A stretch of DNA of 64,000 nucleotides from Paenibacillus sp. FSL H7-0357 (GTDB taxonomy: Bacteria; Bacillota; Bacilli; Paenibacillales; Paenibacillaceae). The position numbers and the translations under genes are program-made. Where the stretch lies: contig NZ_CP009241.1 of the NCBI RefSeq assembly GCF_000758525.1, positions 2,294,001-2,358,000 on the forward strand, in the 5' to 3' direction. Position 1 is the first letter of the stretch. The number at the start of each line of letters is the position of its first letter. Shown here piece by piece: positions 27,301-34,615 of the stretch. The notes below the pieces were generated by a model. That model was not told the origin of the DNA. It saw nothing but the letters and a program-made list of their open reading frames with translations, and did no database searches.

Positions 27301-28042
27301 ACAGCGCCTGGTCGCCTGAACGGTTCGCGTCGCCTTCCTGCGCGCTGAACAAGATGCGTCCGCCCAGAGCGCCGGTGACCGGTGTGGCGAAACCCGTAAT
27401 AGTCGTGACAACCGGGGCTGAAGTGGCCTGTACAAGCACAGCTCCTGCCCGCAGCGACATATTGCGGAAGGGAAGGGAGGGGTTCTGGTAGATCACACCA
27501 AGTGTCCAGCCGGCATGGTTGGCGGTTGCATCACCCGTGATTACGATGGTGCCGACGACACCGCCGAGCGTGTAGGTTCCGGCACCGCCGCCCTGAATAA
27601 TGCTGGTGACATTGGCTGAGCGGACATAGGCGGAGGCCCCGTTTCCCAGATCTATAGTATTAGCAGTGGCTGCATCTGGAGTTACACTGGTCGTACTCCC
27701 TGCGGGTGTGGTGAAGGAGACCGGATTATTGATGAAGGCGCTGAGATTAACCGAGCCGTTAATATAGGAGCCGGCCCAGATCAGTTCTGCGTACAGCACG
27801 GTGCTTCCTGCGGGAAGCGTCAGTATGGCGGCTGAGCTGTTGTTCTGGTACAGGCTGGTCGTACCGGCTGGGTAGGTGCCGAATACAGAGGCCGTGTTGA
27901 CCGTACTGAATGCACCTATACTATCCTGTGTACCGGGCACCCCGGCCGTTTCGGATCTGCTTAGTCCAAGTGTATTACCGGTAAATGTAATTGCGCCTGT
28001 TGCGTTAATCGTAGCCCGAACGACTAGAGGAATAATTTTCAC
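21320..28042 (-). CDS. Giant DUF11-repeat surface-type protein
   Basis: About 2240 residues. A unique N-terminal beta-rich domain (…TGAITFTGNTLGLSRS…DSIGAF…, about 370 residues) is followed by 15 DUF11 repeats of roughly 125-130 residues. After repeat 1 they alternate strictly between two types: one with NTGN and PDGR, one with NNG and SFTSGxFSG. The last repeat is cut off after [10 protein letters not shown]. Such proteins are usually exported or spore-surface proteins, but no signal peptide or sorting motif is visible. The start is uncertain. The open frame reaches 28153, but AAGGAGG at 28042-28048 lies directly over GTG 28042 and five to eight bases before ATT codons at 28036 and 28033. 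The sequence after the second ATT (PLVVRATINATG) looks like the family N-terminus. GTG is reported as the outer bound. Confidence 0.88.
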   Translation of the reverse strand: MKIIPLVVRATINATGAITFTGNTLGLSRSETAGVPGTQDSIGAFSTVNTASVFGTYPAGTTSLYQNNSSAAILTLPAGSTVLYAELIWAGSYINGSVNLSAFINNPVSFTTPAGSTTSVTPDAATANTIDLGNGASAYVRSANVTSIIQGGGAGTYTLGGVVGTIVITGDATANHAGWTLGVIYQNPSLPFRNMSLRAGAVLVQATSAPVVTTITGFATPVTGALGGRILFSAQEGDANRSGDQALFGPTSATQVALSGPNNFANNFFASQINNDNGALNTTGTFGTRNQTNGSPGTNIIGGRQGWDITNVDVSARLVNNQSSALLTLTTSGDAYVVNANALQININAPVITLTKGSNVAGPIVGDTITYTVTINNTGTASATSVVLSDTLPSGLTFVAGSVVVAGVSRPSYDISAGIPLGSLALSSSVTVTYQARVTSLPPSPQTIANSANAAFTFQSVAGGPIVSGVIPSNTVTVPVYSPVLGMVKSANTANATVGDEITYTVQISNTGNIGASTTLTDNIPAGSTYVPGSFTVNGTPLAGNPATGIAIGTIAAGGSSTVQFRVAVNSLPSPPQLTDQTTAAYTFLVPDGRTVAGSAASNTLTLPVTLPNVTVVKSTSFPDVAVGDTLTYTSVISNNGISAVTHVVLSDPIPAGSTFVPGSVTVSGSSRPVADPASGISVGAIPPGNSATVAFQVTVTSVPGTGQLSNRSSASYSSGMFTGISQSNITTTPVYQPVIGIVKSASPASATVGGNVLYTLQVQNTGNLAATVTLSDNIPAGSSFVAGSVTVNGSARPADSPLTGIPLGAVAPGSTVTVNFLTTVQSLPSPAVLTDQGSSSYTYQLPSGRSLSGGSLSNTVSIPVSAPNITLFKTANLSAIAVGENITYTVAVSNPSGVAVNNVVLSDPVPAGGAFVAGSVTVNGASVPSANPGAGIALGTIAAGASVVVTFKVNAAFLPNPAELVNRASASFTAGAFSGTALSNTVTTPIFIPVITLVKSANSAQASVGSSLSFSILASNTGNIAATLNLTDSLPPQAVFEPNSVIIGGTPLPGFNPVTGIPVGPLVPGDSVTVSFLVTVTALPPGQQLLNSAAAAISFTLPDGRQLGTNAVSNTLSVPVSAPNVSIVKSVNAIDAVTGDILKFTSVLTNTSIAAVSNIILSDPLPENIAFIPGTVIVGGVSQPQSVPSAGIPIGSLAPGASVAVTFEVRITMPIPSQINNQSTVSFTSGVFSGSSSSNVTTTPVIQPQISLVKSANDLNATVGESIIYTIVVSNTGNLAANVTLTDNIPAGTTFDPNSVIVGGFPQPGAAPDTGITVGTVAPGASVTVSFTVFIVSLPSPQQLVNQASSSFTFTPPDGRLLTGTAVSNTVTIAVSAPNLSVVKSTPATAVAVGDTIAYSVSITNTGIDPVNNVLLSDPVPDGSSFIPGSVSVNGVPFPNANPSSGIAIGTLASGATAIVSYSVTVISVPADASIDNQATVTYTSGIFSGTTLSNPVAVPVFQPNVSVVKTASTANATVGDTVTYTLTVSNTGNYGATLNVTDNIPAGTTFVPNSVLINGLPLPQADPTTGIAAGTVAAGATVAVTFSVVITSLPSPQVLVNQGTAAYSFTLPDGRTITGSALSNTVTIPVSSPNLAVLKSTATTATTVGDTITYSVTLTNNGIETVNNVVFTDALPAGTAFVPNSVLVDGVGRPGASPSTGVTIGSIAPGASVTVAFTVTVTSLPATGLLNNQSSVSFTSGALSNVAFSNIVTTPVYEPIVAAVKSASSVNATVGDTITYTVIVNNTGNYPATATLTDTIPAGTLLVANSVLINGFPSPGADPATGIPLGSIAAGASLTVTFSVLITTLPPNQQLTNRATITFAYTLPDGRTFNESAVSNINQISVSSPNVLVSKASTVTDAVVGDTVPYTVTVTNSGIASVNNVVLSDPIPPGASFVTGSVVVDSTPLPGANPANGISLGTLAPGASVQVSFNIVVTALPNPPSLNNQASVSFTSGAFSGASYSNNLITPVYQPIINILKSADTANATVGDTVTYFISVTNTGNLPAVVTLTDSIPAGGVFVPNSVLVNGVPQPGADPAAGINLGTVAPGATVVMTVTLQVTVASLPSPQRLVNQAAATFTFTPPDGRLLSGSSLSNVLVIPVSSPDVTAVKSTPAIDAVVGDTLTYTIVVTNNGIVAVNNVVLVDPIPAGSQFVAGSVTVDDIARPGANPGSGVVIGTIAAGASTTVTFKVQVIAT

Positions 28043-28200
28043 CTCCTTCAAGGTTGCTGAACTGCGCAGACGAAAAAAAGCAGACCGTCTCCTGGATAAG
28101 GACGATGTGCCAAATTTCTTGTGGTATATTAGCCTATGACGGGTGACGGGCATAATTGTTTGTCCACGGGGGATTTTTTTAAAAATACATATTTATATTT

Positions 28201-28848
28201 CTACTTGCTGAAATCTTGTCTATGCTGTGAGAGAAGCCTCCGTTCCAGCAGCACACGCGGTTCAGGATAATGATTTCTGCTCATGGTTTCGAGCTCCTCC
28301 GGGGTGATTTCTTTCTTAACGACGGCAAAATGGTACATGATTTCATGAACTACATTAGATTGCAGCGTCTTGAGAATCTCGAGTTCTTCTGCTTCGTAGA
28401 GCGAGTCGTTAAACGGGTATTGATAGAACAGCTCCATCCGCAGCAGTCTGTAATCGAAGGGCGGCGAAGGGACCGGATAATCGGGAATCACCGGAGAGAG
28501 CGGACTTGCGGAAGGCTGGAAAAAGCGGTTTGTGAAATACCGGGGAGTGTACTCGTCGAATTTTTGTTTGAAAAAAGGATTGGAGACGTGAGCGAAGCTA
28601 TGTGCATAAGGTGCGAGAATACAGACTACGGCTTTATGGATGCTGATTCTGTGAATCTCTTTCATCACCGCAAATAGATTGTTTACATAGGGCAGAACTC
28701 GGCTGGCCATAATGAATTCGGCAGTATTGTCCGGCAGTGGAATGCCTTTATTAATATCGCAGACCAGATCCACCCCGGGGTATGAAATGCAGTCGATTCC
28801 CAGATAACCCAATTCTTTAGCGGAACCGCAGCCGATATCGATTTTCAA
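28201..28848 (-). CDS. Small class I SAM-dependent methyltransferase-like protein
   Basis: 215 residues. Motif I is right at the N-terminus (KIDIGCGSAKELGYLGIDC), followed by an acidic VDLVCDINKGIPLPDNTAEFI segment that fits the post-I and motif II region. The TTG at 28848 is chosen over GTG at 28857 because AAAGGAG is then spaced eight bases and the product begins MKIDIGCG like many homologues. The substrate is unknown. It lies upstream of the DUF11 giant on the same strand, 158 bases away, so co-transcription is possible but unproven. The C-terminal part (about 120-215) is not recognised and may be a substrate-specific cap. Confidence 0.72.
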   Translation of the reverse strand: MKIDIGCGSAKELGYLGIDCISYPGVDLVCDINKGIPLPDNTAEFIMASRVLPYVNNLFAVMKEIHRISIHKAVVCILAPYAHSFAHVSNPFFKQKFDEYTPRYFTNRFFQPSASPLSPVIPDYPVPSPPFDYRLLRMELFYQYPFNDSLYEAEELEILKTLQSNVVHEIMYHFAVVKKEITPEELETMSRNHYPEPRVLLERRLLSQHRQDFSK

Positions 28849-28991
28849 GGAAACCACTCCTTTTTAGGGACGTAAATAGGGCTCTTCACCATAGTATTAA
28901 TTCCGCAGCTGCATGCTTCCGGCTCATGCCCATAGATTGAAAGAAACATGCTTTTAATATAAAAGTTGTTATAACAAAGGAGCAGAAGTAC

Positions 28992-30584
28992 ATGACCGCA
29001 ACCTTATTTAAAAATGGCGTTCTGCCATTTCGCAGCCAATCCGGCGATGACGCTGTATATGTGGAGCACGGCAGGATCACTGCCGTTGGAGAGGGCAGGT
29101 ACTTGGCCCTGCAGCTTAGCGGCAGAGAATACAACGTTGTCGATTGGGACGGAGCCTATGTGCTGCCCGGTCTGACCGATGCGCATGTGCATCTGGGCAT
29201 GCACGGGATGAAGCTGGACATGCTGGATTTCACGGGTATGACCTCCAAAGAAGAGATGCTGCATGCAATTGCCAGACGCGCAGAGATTACGCCTCCCGGG
29301 GAATGGATCCTCGGGCTGAACTGGAACGAGAATGAATTCCGGCCTGCCGCAGCGCCGCATATATCCGAGCTGGATGCGGTGACAGAGCGGCATCCCGTAT
29401 TCCTTACGCGTACTTGCTTTCATGCCTTCCTCGGCAATAGCGAGGCTTTCAGGCGGGCAGGCGTGACCGAATCCACTACAGACTTCGCTTCCGGAGCCTA
29501 CGGCCGTGACGCTGAAGGGAAGCTGAACGGCTGGATTTATGAGGATGCCTCACAGCCGTTTAATGCCGTGCAGCCGGTGCCCGATTATACCGCCAAGAAG
29601 AATGCGGTCCGCCGGGGAATTGCCGACGCGCTCTCTCTGGGGCTTACAGCCGTGCATACAGAGGATCTGCGGCTGCTGGACAGTGTGGAGACGATGCTGC
29701 AGATTCACCGTGAGCTGCGCGAAGAAGGCCTGTTCTTCCGCACACACCAGCTGCTGTATTATGTCTATCTGCAGGAGGTGGAGGAGCTGCGGCTGCAGGC
29801 AGGCAGCGGTGACGAGTGGCTGCGGCTTGGTGCGGTCAAGCTGTTCGCCGACGGTGCCATCGGCGGACGGACCGCACTGTTGGAGCAGCCTTACAGCGAT
29901 GCCCCGGATACATCCGGCATCGCGATCCATACACAGGAGAAGCTGAATGAAATTGTCGGCGCGGCGAGACGGCTGTCATTCCCGGTTGCTGTGCATGCGA
30001 TCGGAGATGCGGCAGCCCGGATGACGCTAGCTGCGATGGACCATCACCGGCTGTCTCCGGAAGCCGTCCTGCCGGACCGCTTCATACATGCCCAGGTGCT
30101 GAATGGCGCGCTGGTGGAGCAAATGCGCGGACTTCGGCTCATTGCCGATATCCAGCCGCGTTTTGTGGCCAGTGACTTTCCCTGGGTGCTGGAACGGGTA
30201 GGCCCGGCAAGAACAGGGCATCTGTATGCCTGGAATAAGCTGATGAAGGCCGGAATTACCTGTGCCGGTGGCAGTGACGCGCCCATTGAGCCGCTGAATC
30301 CATTTCTTGGCCTGCACGCTGCCGTTACCCGCCGCAAGCCGGGGGAATCCCATGAGGGCTACTTGCCGGGTGAGAAGCTGAGCATCCCGGAGGCGATAGG
30401 TCTGTTCACAACGGGCAGTGCGGCTGCCGCGGGAGAAGAGCGTGAACGCGGACGTATCGCACCGGGCTTGCAGGGGGATTTCACGGTAATTGACCGTGAC
30501 GTGTTGAGCGATCCCGAGGAACTGCTGCAGGTGAACGTACGGATGACTGTGGTCAATGGGAAAATCGCCTACTGTGCTCAATGA
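28992..30584 (+). CDS. YtcJ-type amidohydrolase family protein
   Basis: 530 residues, with AAAGGAG upstream of ATG. The metal-dependent amidohydrolase signature DAHVHLGMHG follows a short N-terminal beta domain (YVLPGLTDAHVH). The long insertion (LDMLDFTGMTSKEEML…GEWILGLNWNENEF) is characteristic of the YtcJ/amidohydrolase-3 group. Later markers include VKLFADGAIGGRTALL, VAVHAIGDAA, IADIQPRFVASDFPW, CAGGSDAPIEPLNP and the C-terminal GDFTVIDRD. Members hydrolyse amide or formamide bonds in small metabolites, but the substrate cannot be read from sequence. No signal peptide, so cytoplasmic. It is divergently oriented from the methyltransferase and probably monocistronic. Confidence 0.9.
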   Translation: MTATLFKNGVLPFRSQSGDDAVYVEHGRITAVGEGRYLALQLSGREYNVVDWDGAYVLPGLTDAHVHLGMHGMKLDMLDFTGMTSKEEMLHAIARRAEITPPGEWILGLNWNENEFRPAAAPHISELDAVTERHPVFLTRTCFHAFLGNSEAFRRAGVTESTTDFASGAYGRDAEGKLNGWIYEDASQPFNAVQPVPDYTAKKNAVRRGIADALSLGLTAVHTEDLRLLDSVETMLQIHRELREEGLFFRTHQLLYYVYLQEVEELRLQAGSGDEWLRLGAVKLFADGAIGGRTALLEQPYSDAPDTSGIAIHTQEKLNEIVGAARRLSFPVAVHAIGDAAARMTLAAMDHHRLSPEAVLPDRFIHAQVLNGALVEQMRGLRLIADIQPRFVASDFPWVLERVGPARTGHLYAWNKLMKAGITCAGGSDAPIEPLNPFLGLHAAVTRRKPGESHEGYLPGEKLSIPEAIGLFTTGSAAAAGEERERGRIAPGLQGDFTVIDRDVLSDPEELLQVNVRMTVVNGKIAYCAQ

Positions 30585-30757
30585 AAAAAGCAGTCCGGGT
30601 ACCGGATGATGAGCTGAAGAAATGCCGCCTCATACACTTCTAGTGCGCTCCCCATCAATTTCGACAAAGTTTATGCAACCCTGACTATGGGTTAAACGTT
30701 AATAAGGGTAGTAAGCAGATATTGACCATACCGCACGTCTATGAGGAGGCAGTCAAC

Positions 30758-31498
30758 ATGAAATCACAACGTTCATTACCGGCTATTGCGGCAGTCGCTG
30801 TATTGATGCTGACATTAACCGCTTGCGGAGGCAACACTCCTGCTGAGGCTCCGGGTGAGCCTTCGGCAACGGTTTCTCCTTCACCTGTGGCATACACAGC
30901 AGCGCCTGCACCTAGTCCTACCGCTACTGCTGAAGCACAGGTCATCCAAGGAACCGGCAGCTATGTCGGTCAAATTGACAGTCATTCGATTGAAATAGAA
31001 ACGGAAGAAGGCCCTACCGCTTTTGAACTGGGTGCTGGCACCGAGAGTGTGCTTGAAGGTCTTGAGATGGAGGACCCTGTAGTTTTTGAATATGTAGAAA
31101 AGCCGGTGGAGGGTGATCCTTCCGTCGTCCAGCGGATTCTTTCTAAGCTGTCCAAGGCGGAAGAAGGGGCAGCCCCGGTGACCAAACTGCCGGAGACCCG
31201 AACCATGAAGCTTACGCTGGAAGGTATGGCGGAAGAGAAGACTGCCACGCTTGCGGACGGAGAAGGTTATTCGCTTTATGTATTTGATATCTTTACCTTT
31301 GATGCGGCAAGCAACCGGTTATCTATGAAGGTGGATCCTGATTATTACGCTGAAATTGAAAAATTGCCTTCTGATTTTAATCTCGATCTTTTGGAGCAGG
31401 AAGGCCGTAAGGAATTGTCTGCTACTGGGATCGACGGGAGTGGCTCTTTTCTATTAATGAAAGTAAATAGCGGGATAATCAGTAGGAGCCGGCATTGA
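30758..31498 (+). CDS. Secreted lipoprotein of unknown function
   Basis: 246 residues from ATG 30758, preceded by GAGGAGG. The N-terminus is a lipoprotein signal peptide with lipobox LTAC and modified Cys23, followed by a Pro/Ser/Thr/Ala-rich linker (about 25-70). The remainder has two apparent halves: about 80-135 with a GSYVGQIDSHSIEIETEEG strand pattern, and about 150-225 with an YSLYVFDIFTFDAASNRL segment. No family is recognised with confidence. Its coding end overlaps the 3' end of the opposite gene by 20 bases (31479-31498). It is presumably anchored to the outer face of the membrane. Confidence 0.82.
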   Translation: MKSQRSLPAIAAVAVLMLTLTACGGNTPAEAPGEPSATVSPSPVAYTAAPAPSPTATAEAQVIQGTGSYVGQIDSHSIEIETEEGPTAFELGAGTESVLEGLEMEDPVVFEYVEKPVEGDPSVVQRILSKLSKAEEGAAPVTKLPETRTMKLTLEGMAEEKTATLADGEGYSLYVFDIFTFDAASNRLSMKVDPDYYAEIEKLPSDFNLDLLEQEGRKELSATGIDGSGSFLLMKVNSGIISRSRH

Positions 31499-31943
31499 CC
31501 AGAATGGTAGAAATGAGCAGCATGAACAACAGAAGGATGATAGCATTGATAATGGTGCCGATGACGGCGAACACTTTTCGGCGGTTGCGGAGAGTCAGCC
31601 CGATAATTCCGACAACTGCTCCGATTACATTAACAGCTGCAAGTATCAAAACGGTCAATCCCAGAAACATGAAGGTTCCTGCAGACTCATTGATGCCGCT
31701 GTTGCTTTCACTAAGAATGGAAGAAGCCTGCTTCCCTACCACCACTAAAGTAATTGCATAACCGATAAACGTGACCAGCGCGATCACAAAAGAGGCGATA
31801 CCTGGGCCGGAATGTTTGAAATCACGTTTATTCGCTTGGTAGGTGTAAGGTACTTCAGGTTTTGACAGATCATTTTGTCCTGGAAATAGGCTGTCCTGCC
31901 GGGATTCCTGTGAGTCGGATTTTGGTGGAGAATTATAGTCCAT
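31479..31943 (-). CDS. Small integral membrane protein
   Basis: 154 residues from ATG 31943. A Pro/Ser/Gln-rich hydrophilic N-terminus of about 50 residues precedes three hydrophobic segments: GIASFVIALVTFIGYAITLV, FMFLGLTVLILAAVNVIGAV and VIGTIINAIILLLFMLLIST. The layout resembles DUF4190-like small membrane proteins. The open frame extends to 32027, but the internal ATG with AAGGAG about 13 bases upstream is preferred because the extension carries no family-like sequence. Function is unknown. It converges on the lipoprotein gene and shares 20 bases with it. Confidence 0.75.
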   Translation of the reverse strand: MDYNSPPKSDSQESRQDSLFPGQNDLSKPEVPYTYQANKRDFKHSGPGIASFVIALVTFIGYAITLVVVGKQASSILSESNSGINESAGTFMFLGLTVLILAAVNVIGAVVGIIGLTLRNRRKVFAVIGTIINAIILLLFMLLISTILVNAGSY

Positions 31944-32115
31944 AATAAAAGTGCGCTCCTTGTAAAAGAATGGATTCTTGATACTATCCACTTTTTCATA
32001 AGAACGCTTCAAATGCAAGTCCCACATTGAAAAAATCCCGGAACTCCGCTGGAATTGACCCCTGTTGGTAAGGTAAGATAGGGGAAGTCCAATAATAAGG
32101 AGTTGTATTCTGATT

Positions 32116-32493
32116 ATGCAACGGAGATTTATCGCCTGGGGAGCTTTGCTGGCTATGCTGGCAGTGGGGATCGGCGCATTCGGAGCGCATATGCTGAAGG
32201 CTTCGATCAGCGAGGATTACATGAAGGTGTATGAAACCGGTGTGCATTATCATATGATTCATGCACTGGGACTGATATTGGTCGCGATTATTGCAGGACA
32301 ATGGGGAGAGAGTGTCCGCCTGCGCTGGAGCGGCAGGCTGCTGATCGCAGGAATTGTTCTCTTCTCCGGCAGCTTGTACGTACTGAGTATTACCGGGATC
32401 AAAATCCTTGGAGCGGTTACCCCGCTCGGCGGCGTTTGTTTTATTGCCGGCTGGATATGTCTGGCCTGGGAAGCCCTTTCCCGCAAGAACTGA
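32116..32493 (+). CDS. DUF423 family membrane protein (YwdK-like)
   Basis: 125 residues with four hydrophobic segments. It starts MQRRFIAWGALLAMLAVGIGAFGAH, the typical DUF423 opening with GAFGAH, and contains YETGVHYHMIHALGL and ITGIKILGAVTPLGG, both conserved in the family. Length matches (about 120-130). Members are inner-membrane proteins of unknown function. AAGGAG lies upstream of ATG. It is followed by a terminator shared with the convergent gene at 32588. Confidence 0.9.
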   Translation: MQRRFIAWGALLAMLAVGIGAFGAHMLKASISEDYMKVYETGVHYHMIHALGLILVAIIAGQWGESVRLRWSGRLLIAGIVLFSGSLYVLSITGIKILGAVTPLGGVCFIAGWICLAWEALSRKN

Positions 32494-32526
32494 CTGAAGT
32501 CAACCGGAAGGCATAAGCAAATAAAA

Positions 32527-32572
32527 CAAGCACCTTTCACGGAATGCCATTCCGGTAGGGTGCTTGTTTGTG
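32527..32572 (+). terminator. Terminator between convergent genes
   Basis: CAAGCACC pairs with GGTGCTTG, with an inner GGAATGCCATTCC hairpin, followed by TTTGTG. It probably serves both the DUF423 gene and the opposite-strand gene. Confidence 0.75.
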
Positions 32573-32587
32573 CTGCACAGGTTCGTG

Positions 32588-33094
32588 CTAATGAAATTCG
32601 TCAATTTCATTGAGGTTAAAGGTATAGACCTGTTTCTCATCAACATGGTAGATGCTTATAGAGTTGGCCGCTTCATCAAAATTTAGAATACGGCAGGGCA
32701 TGGACATCTGCTTACCATGACGGTTCGTCCGGATACGGACCAGTTGATTGTTCTGAATGTACTGTCTGATCTTTCCATAAGCATCCGCACGGCTATCCAC
32801 TGAGGGCTTATCCTCTGCGGGTTTTTCCGGTTGTTTGTCCGCCGGCTTCACTGGCAATTTAAATGGAACTGGTGGGGCTGACTCTTGTTGCAGAGCTATC
32901 TTCGCAGAACGTAGAAGGTTGTCAATGGTTCTTCCCAGCTCAAGACCTGAGTTAATGTTGAAATCTGTGATTTTGTCGCTGTTGTTCAACATTTCAAGTA
33001 AATATTGCAGTGCAAGCGGGTTGGTACGGGCATTAATCAGGATGTCGACGTTAAATAAATAATTTCCGTCCGTGTGTTGTAGTTTCTTGTCCAT
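32588..33094 (-). CDS. Hypothetical protein with C-terminal beta domain
   Basis: 168 residues from ATG preceded by GGGGGA. An N-terminal helical part (about 1-70, …LINARTNPLALQYLLEMLNN…) and a Pro/Lys/Glu-rich linker (about 72-100) lead to a beta-rich end (LVRIRTNRHGKQMSMPCRIL…ISIYHVDEKQVYTFNLNEIDEF). That end loosely resembles WYL-like or SH3-like ligand folds, but no family is claimed. No membrane segment or signal peptide. It stands alone between two convergent or divergent neighbours. Confidence 0.7.
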   Translation of the reverse strand: MDKKLQHTDGNYLFNVDILINARTNPLALQYLLEMLNNSDKITDFNINSGLELGRTIDNLLRSAKIALQQESAPPVPFKLPVKPADKQPEKPAEDKPSVDSRADAYGKIRQYIQNNQLVRIRTNRHGKQMSMPCRILNFDEAANSISIYHVDEKQVYTFNLNEIDEFH

Positions 33095-33295
33095 AAATCC
33101 CCCAGCTTTTTACTAAATCGATTCCTAAAGTAAATAAACTATACCATTAAATAAACAATAATCATATACTTCTTTGCTTGGAAATAAGGCTTAAAGTCTC
33201 TGTATTTTATTAGGATATAGGACCATCGTCTACACACAGCAAGAGGGCTCCGCATACACATAGAGCGTGGATGACGAAAAAAGGAGGCGCTGCTA

Positions 33296-33598
33296 TTGGT
33301 TACCATAGAACCTATTCAGGTCGGAGATCACACCTTAGTTGGAGTCGAGGTGAAACTTCCCAAAACAACGCTGCTCACCATCAGCACAAGCCGAGGGTAT
33401 ATTATGTGCGGAGCGCTGGATGTGGGACTGCTGAATAAGATGCTTAGTGACCGGCAGATTATTGCCGCACGGGCCGTAGGTGTACGCACATTGGCGCAGC
33501 TCCTGGCAGCTCCGCTGGAGTCTGTTACTATAGAAGCGGAAAATCTTGGGATTTTGCCGGGGATGACAGGCAGTGAGGCATTGCTCCGCATGCTCTGA
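33296..33598 (+). CDS. yunC: YunC family protein (DUF1805)
   Basis: 100 residues starting at TTG 33296 with AAAGGAGG upstream. The DUF1805 pattern is clear: VEVKLPKTTLLTISTSRGYIMCGALDVGLLNK and RAVGVRTLAQLLAAPLESVT. Length equals that of Bacillus YunC (about 100). Small cytoplasmic proteins of unknown biochemical role. Bacillus yunC and yunD are neighbours; here a yunD homologue lies 19 kb away at 52565. It is monocistronic, followed by a terminator. Confidence 0.87.
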   Translation: MVTIEPIQVGDHTLVGVEVKLPKTTLLTISTSRGYIMCGALDVGLLNKMLSDRQIIAARAVGVRTLAQLLAAPLESVTIEAENLGILPGMTGSEALLRML

Positions 33599-33632
33599 GC
33601 GGTAATGAACGTAATGATTTGGCGTGTTGCAC

Positions 33633-33656
33633 GGGGCCCTTTGGGGGCCCTTTTGT
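33633..33656 (+). terminator. Terminator after yunC
   Basis: GGGCCC-TTTGG-GGGCCC stem-loop followed by TTTTGTTG. Confidence 0.8.
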
Positions 33657-33658
33657 TG

Positions 33659-33752
33659 AAATATAAGCATTTATATGCTTTACGCTATAAATTATCCTTC
33701 TATTTCTCGCTGAAACGGATACCGTCCTTTTGAGGACGGCGAAGCCGTTTCC
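33659..33752 (+). repeat. Palindromic intergenic element
   Basis: A compact run of inverted repeats with no gene: AAGCAT/ATGCTT near 33666-33682, then GAAACGG/CCGTTTC (33711-33750) enclosing CCGTCC/GGACGG. It looks like an interspersed miniature element rather than a terminator, since it has no trailing T-run. The remaining ~220 bases up to dps show no further feature. Confidence 0.5.
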
Positions 33753-33970
33753 ACTTGTGAGGGCAGTTAAAGGGCATAAGGTGGGCAATCTTGGTCATCC
33801 TACGGATAAGGAGTTGGTTTAAGCCCTCGGAGAGAGCTCGATTTCACTGCAGGTGTGGCTTCCATTTTGTTTCGGCTAACCGCTGGAAGGGTAAAGTAAG
33901 TATAGACAATTGCAAGGCCGGACCTTGGACAAGCAGCCGGCTAAATTATGGATAAGGATGGGATCATATC

Positions 33971-34432
33971 ATGGCTAAAGCATCTAACAAAGTAAACACT
34001 GCATCATTGGAACAAGTCCTCAACCGTCAAGTTGCGAACCTGAATGTATTGTACGTTAAAGTTCATAACTTTCACTGGTATGTCAAAGGCGAACAATTTT
34101 TCGCCCTGCATGTGAAATTTGAAGAGCTTTATGATGATATTACGCTGAAAATGGACGAAGTTGCTGAACGCCTGCTGAGTATCAAAGGCAGCCCTGCAGC
34201 TACAATGAAAGAATATCTGGAGATTGCCACCATTCAGGAAGCAACGGGCAAAGAAGATGCCCGGGGCATGGTCCAATCCCTCATTGAAGATTTTGCTACG
34301 GTATCCGAAGAACTTACGGAAGGCATTGAGCTTGCGGAGAACGCCAGTGATCAGCCGACAGCCGATTTGTTCATCAAGATCCGCTCCGATCTGGAGAAGC
34401 AGCAATGGATGCTGCGCTCGTTCCTGGGCTGA
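33971..34432 (+). CDS. dps: Dps-family ferritin-like DNA-binding/iron storage protein
   Basis: 153 residues. The Dps ferroxidase ligands are all present: His35 in NFHWYVKG, His47 in ALHVKFEE, and Asp62 and Glu66 in KMDEVAERLL. Dps dodecamers oxidise ferrous iron with peroxide and store it, protecting DNA under oxidative or starvation stress. Length is normal and there is no signal peptide. The short Lys-containing N-terminus (MAKASNKVN) is modest compared with DNA-binding Dps tails, so DNA binding is uncertain. A clear ribosome site is hard to see (GGATGGGATC). It is monocistronic with its own terminator. Confidence 0.93.
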   Translation: MAKASNKVNTASLEQVLNRQVANLNVLYVKVHNFHWYVKGEQFFALHVKFEELYDDITLKMDEVAERLLSIKGSPAATMKEYLEIATIQEATGKEDARGMVQSLIEDFATVSEELTEGIELAENASDQPTADLFIKIRSDLEKQQWMLRSFLG

Positions 34433-34466
34433 TTCCAGCCTGACCCGAAATTACATTTGAAATTCT

Positions 34467-34497
34467 GCAAAGCCTCCTGTGCGGAGGCTTTGTTTTT
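34467..34497 (+). terminator. Terminator after dps
   Basis: GCAAAGCCTCC pairs with GGAGGCTTTGT, followed by TTTTTG. Confidence 0.88.
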
Positions 34498-34615
34498 GTG
34501 TTACTGTGGCATGAGCGTTGGCAGGCTGCGAAATTTGTAGACTCCTGCGGCAAGGGATATAATTTATAGTGAAGATGATGATTTTGAACAGGATAAGTGG
34601 AAGGAGTGATTGACC

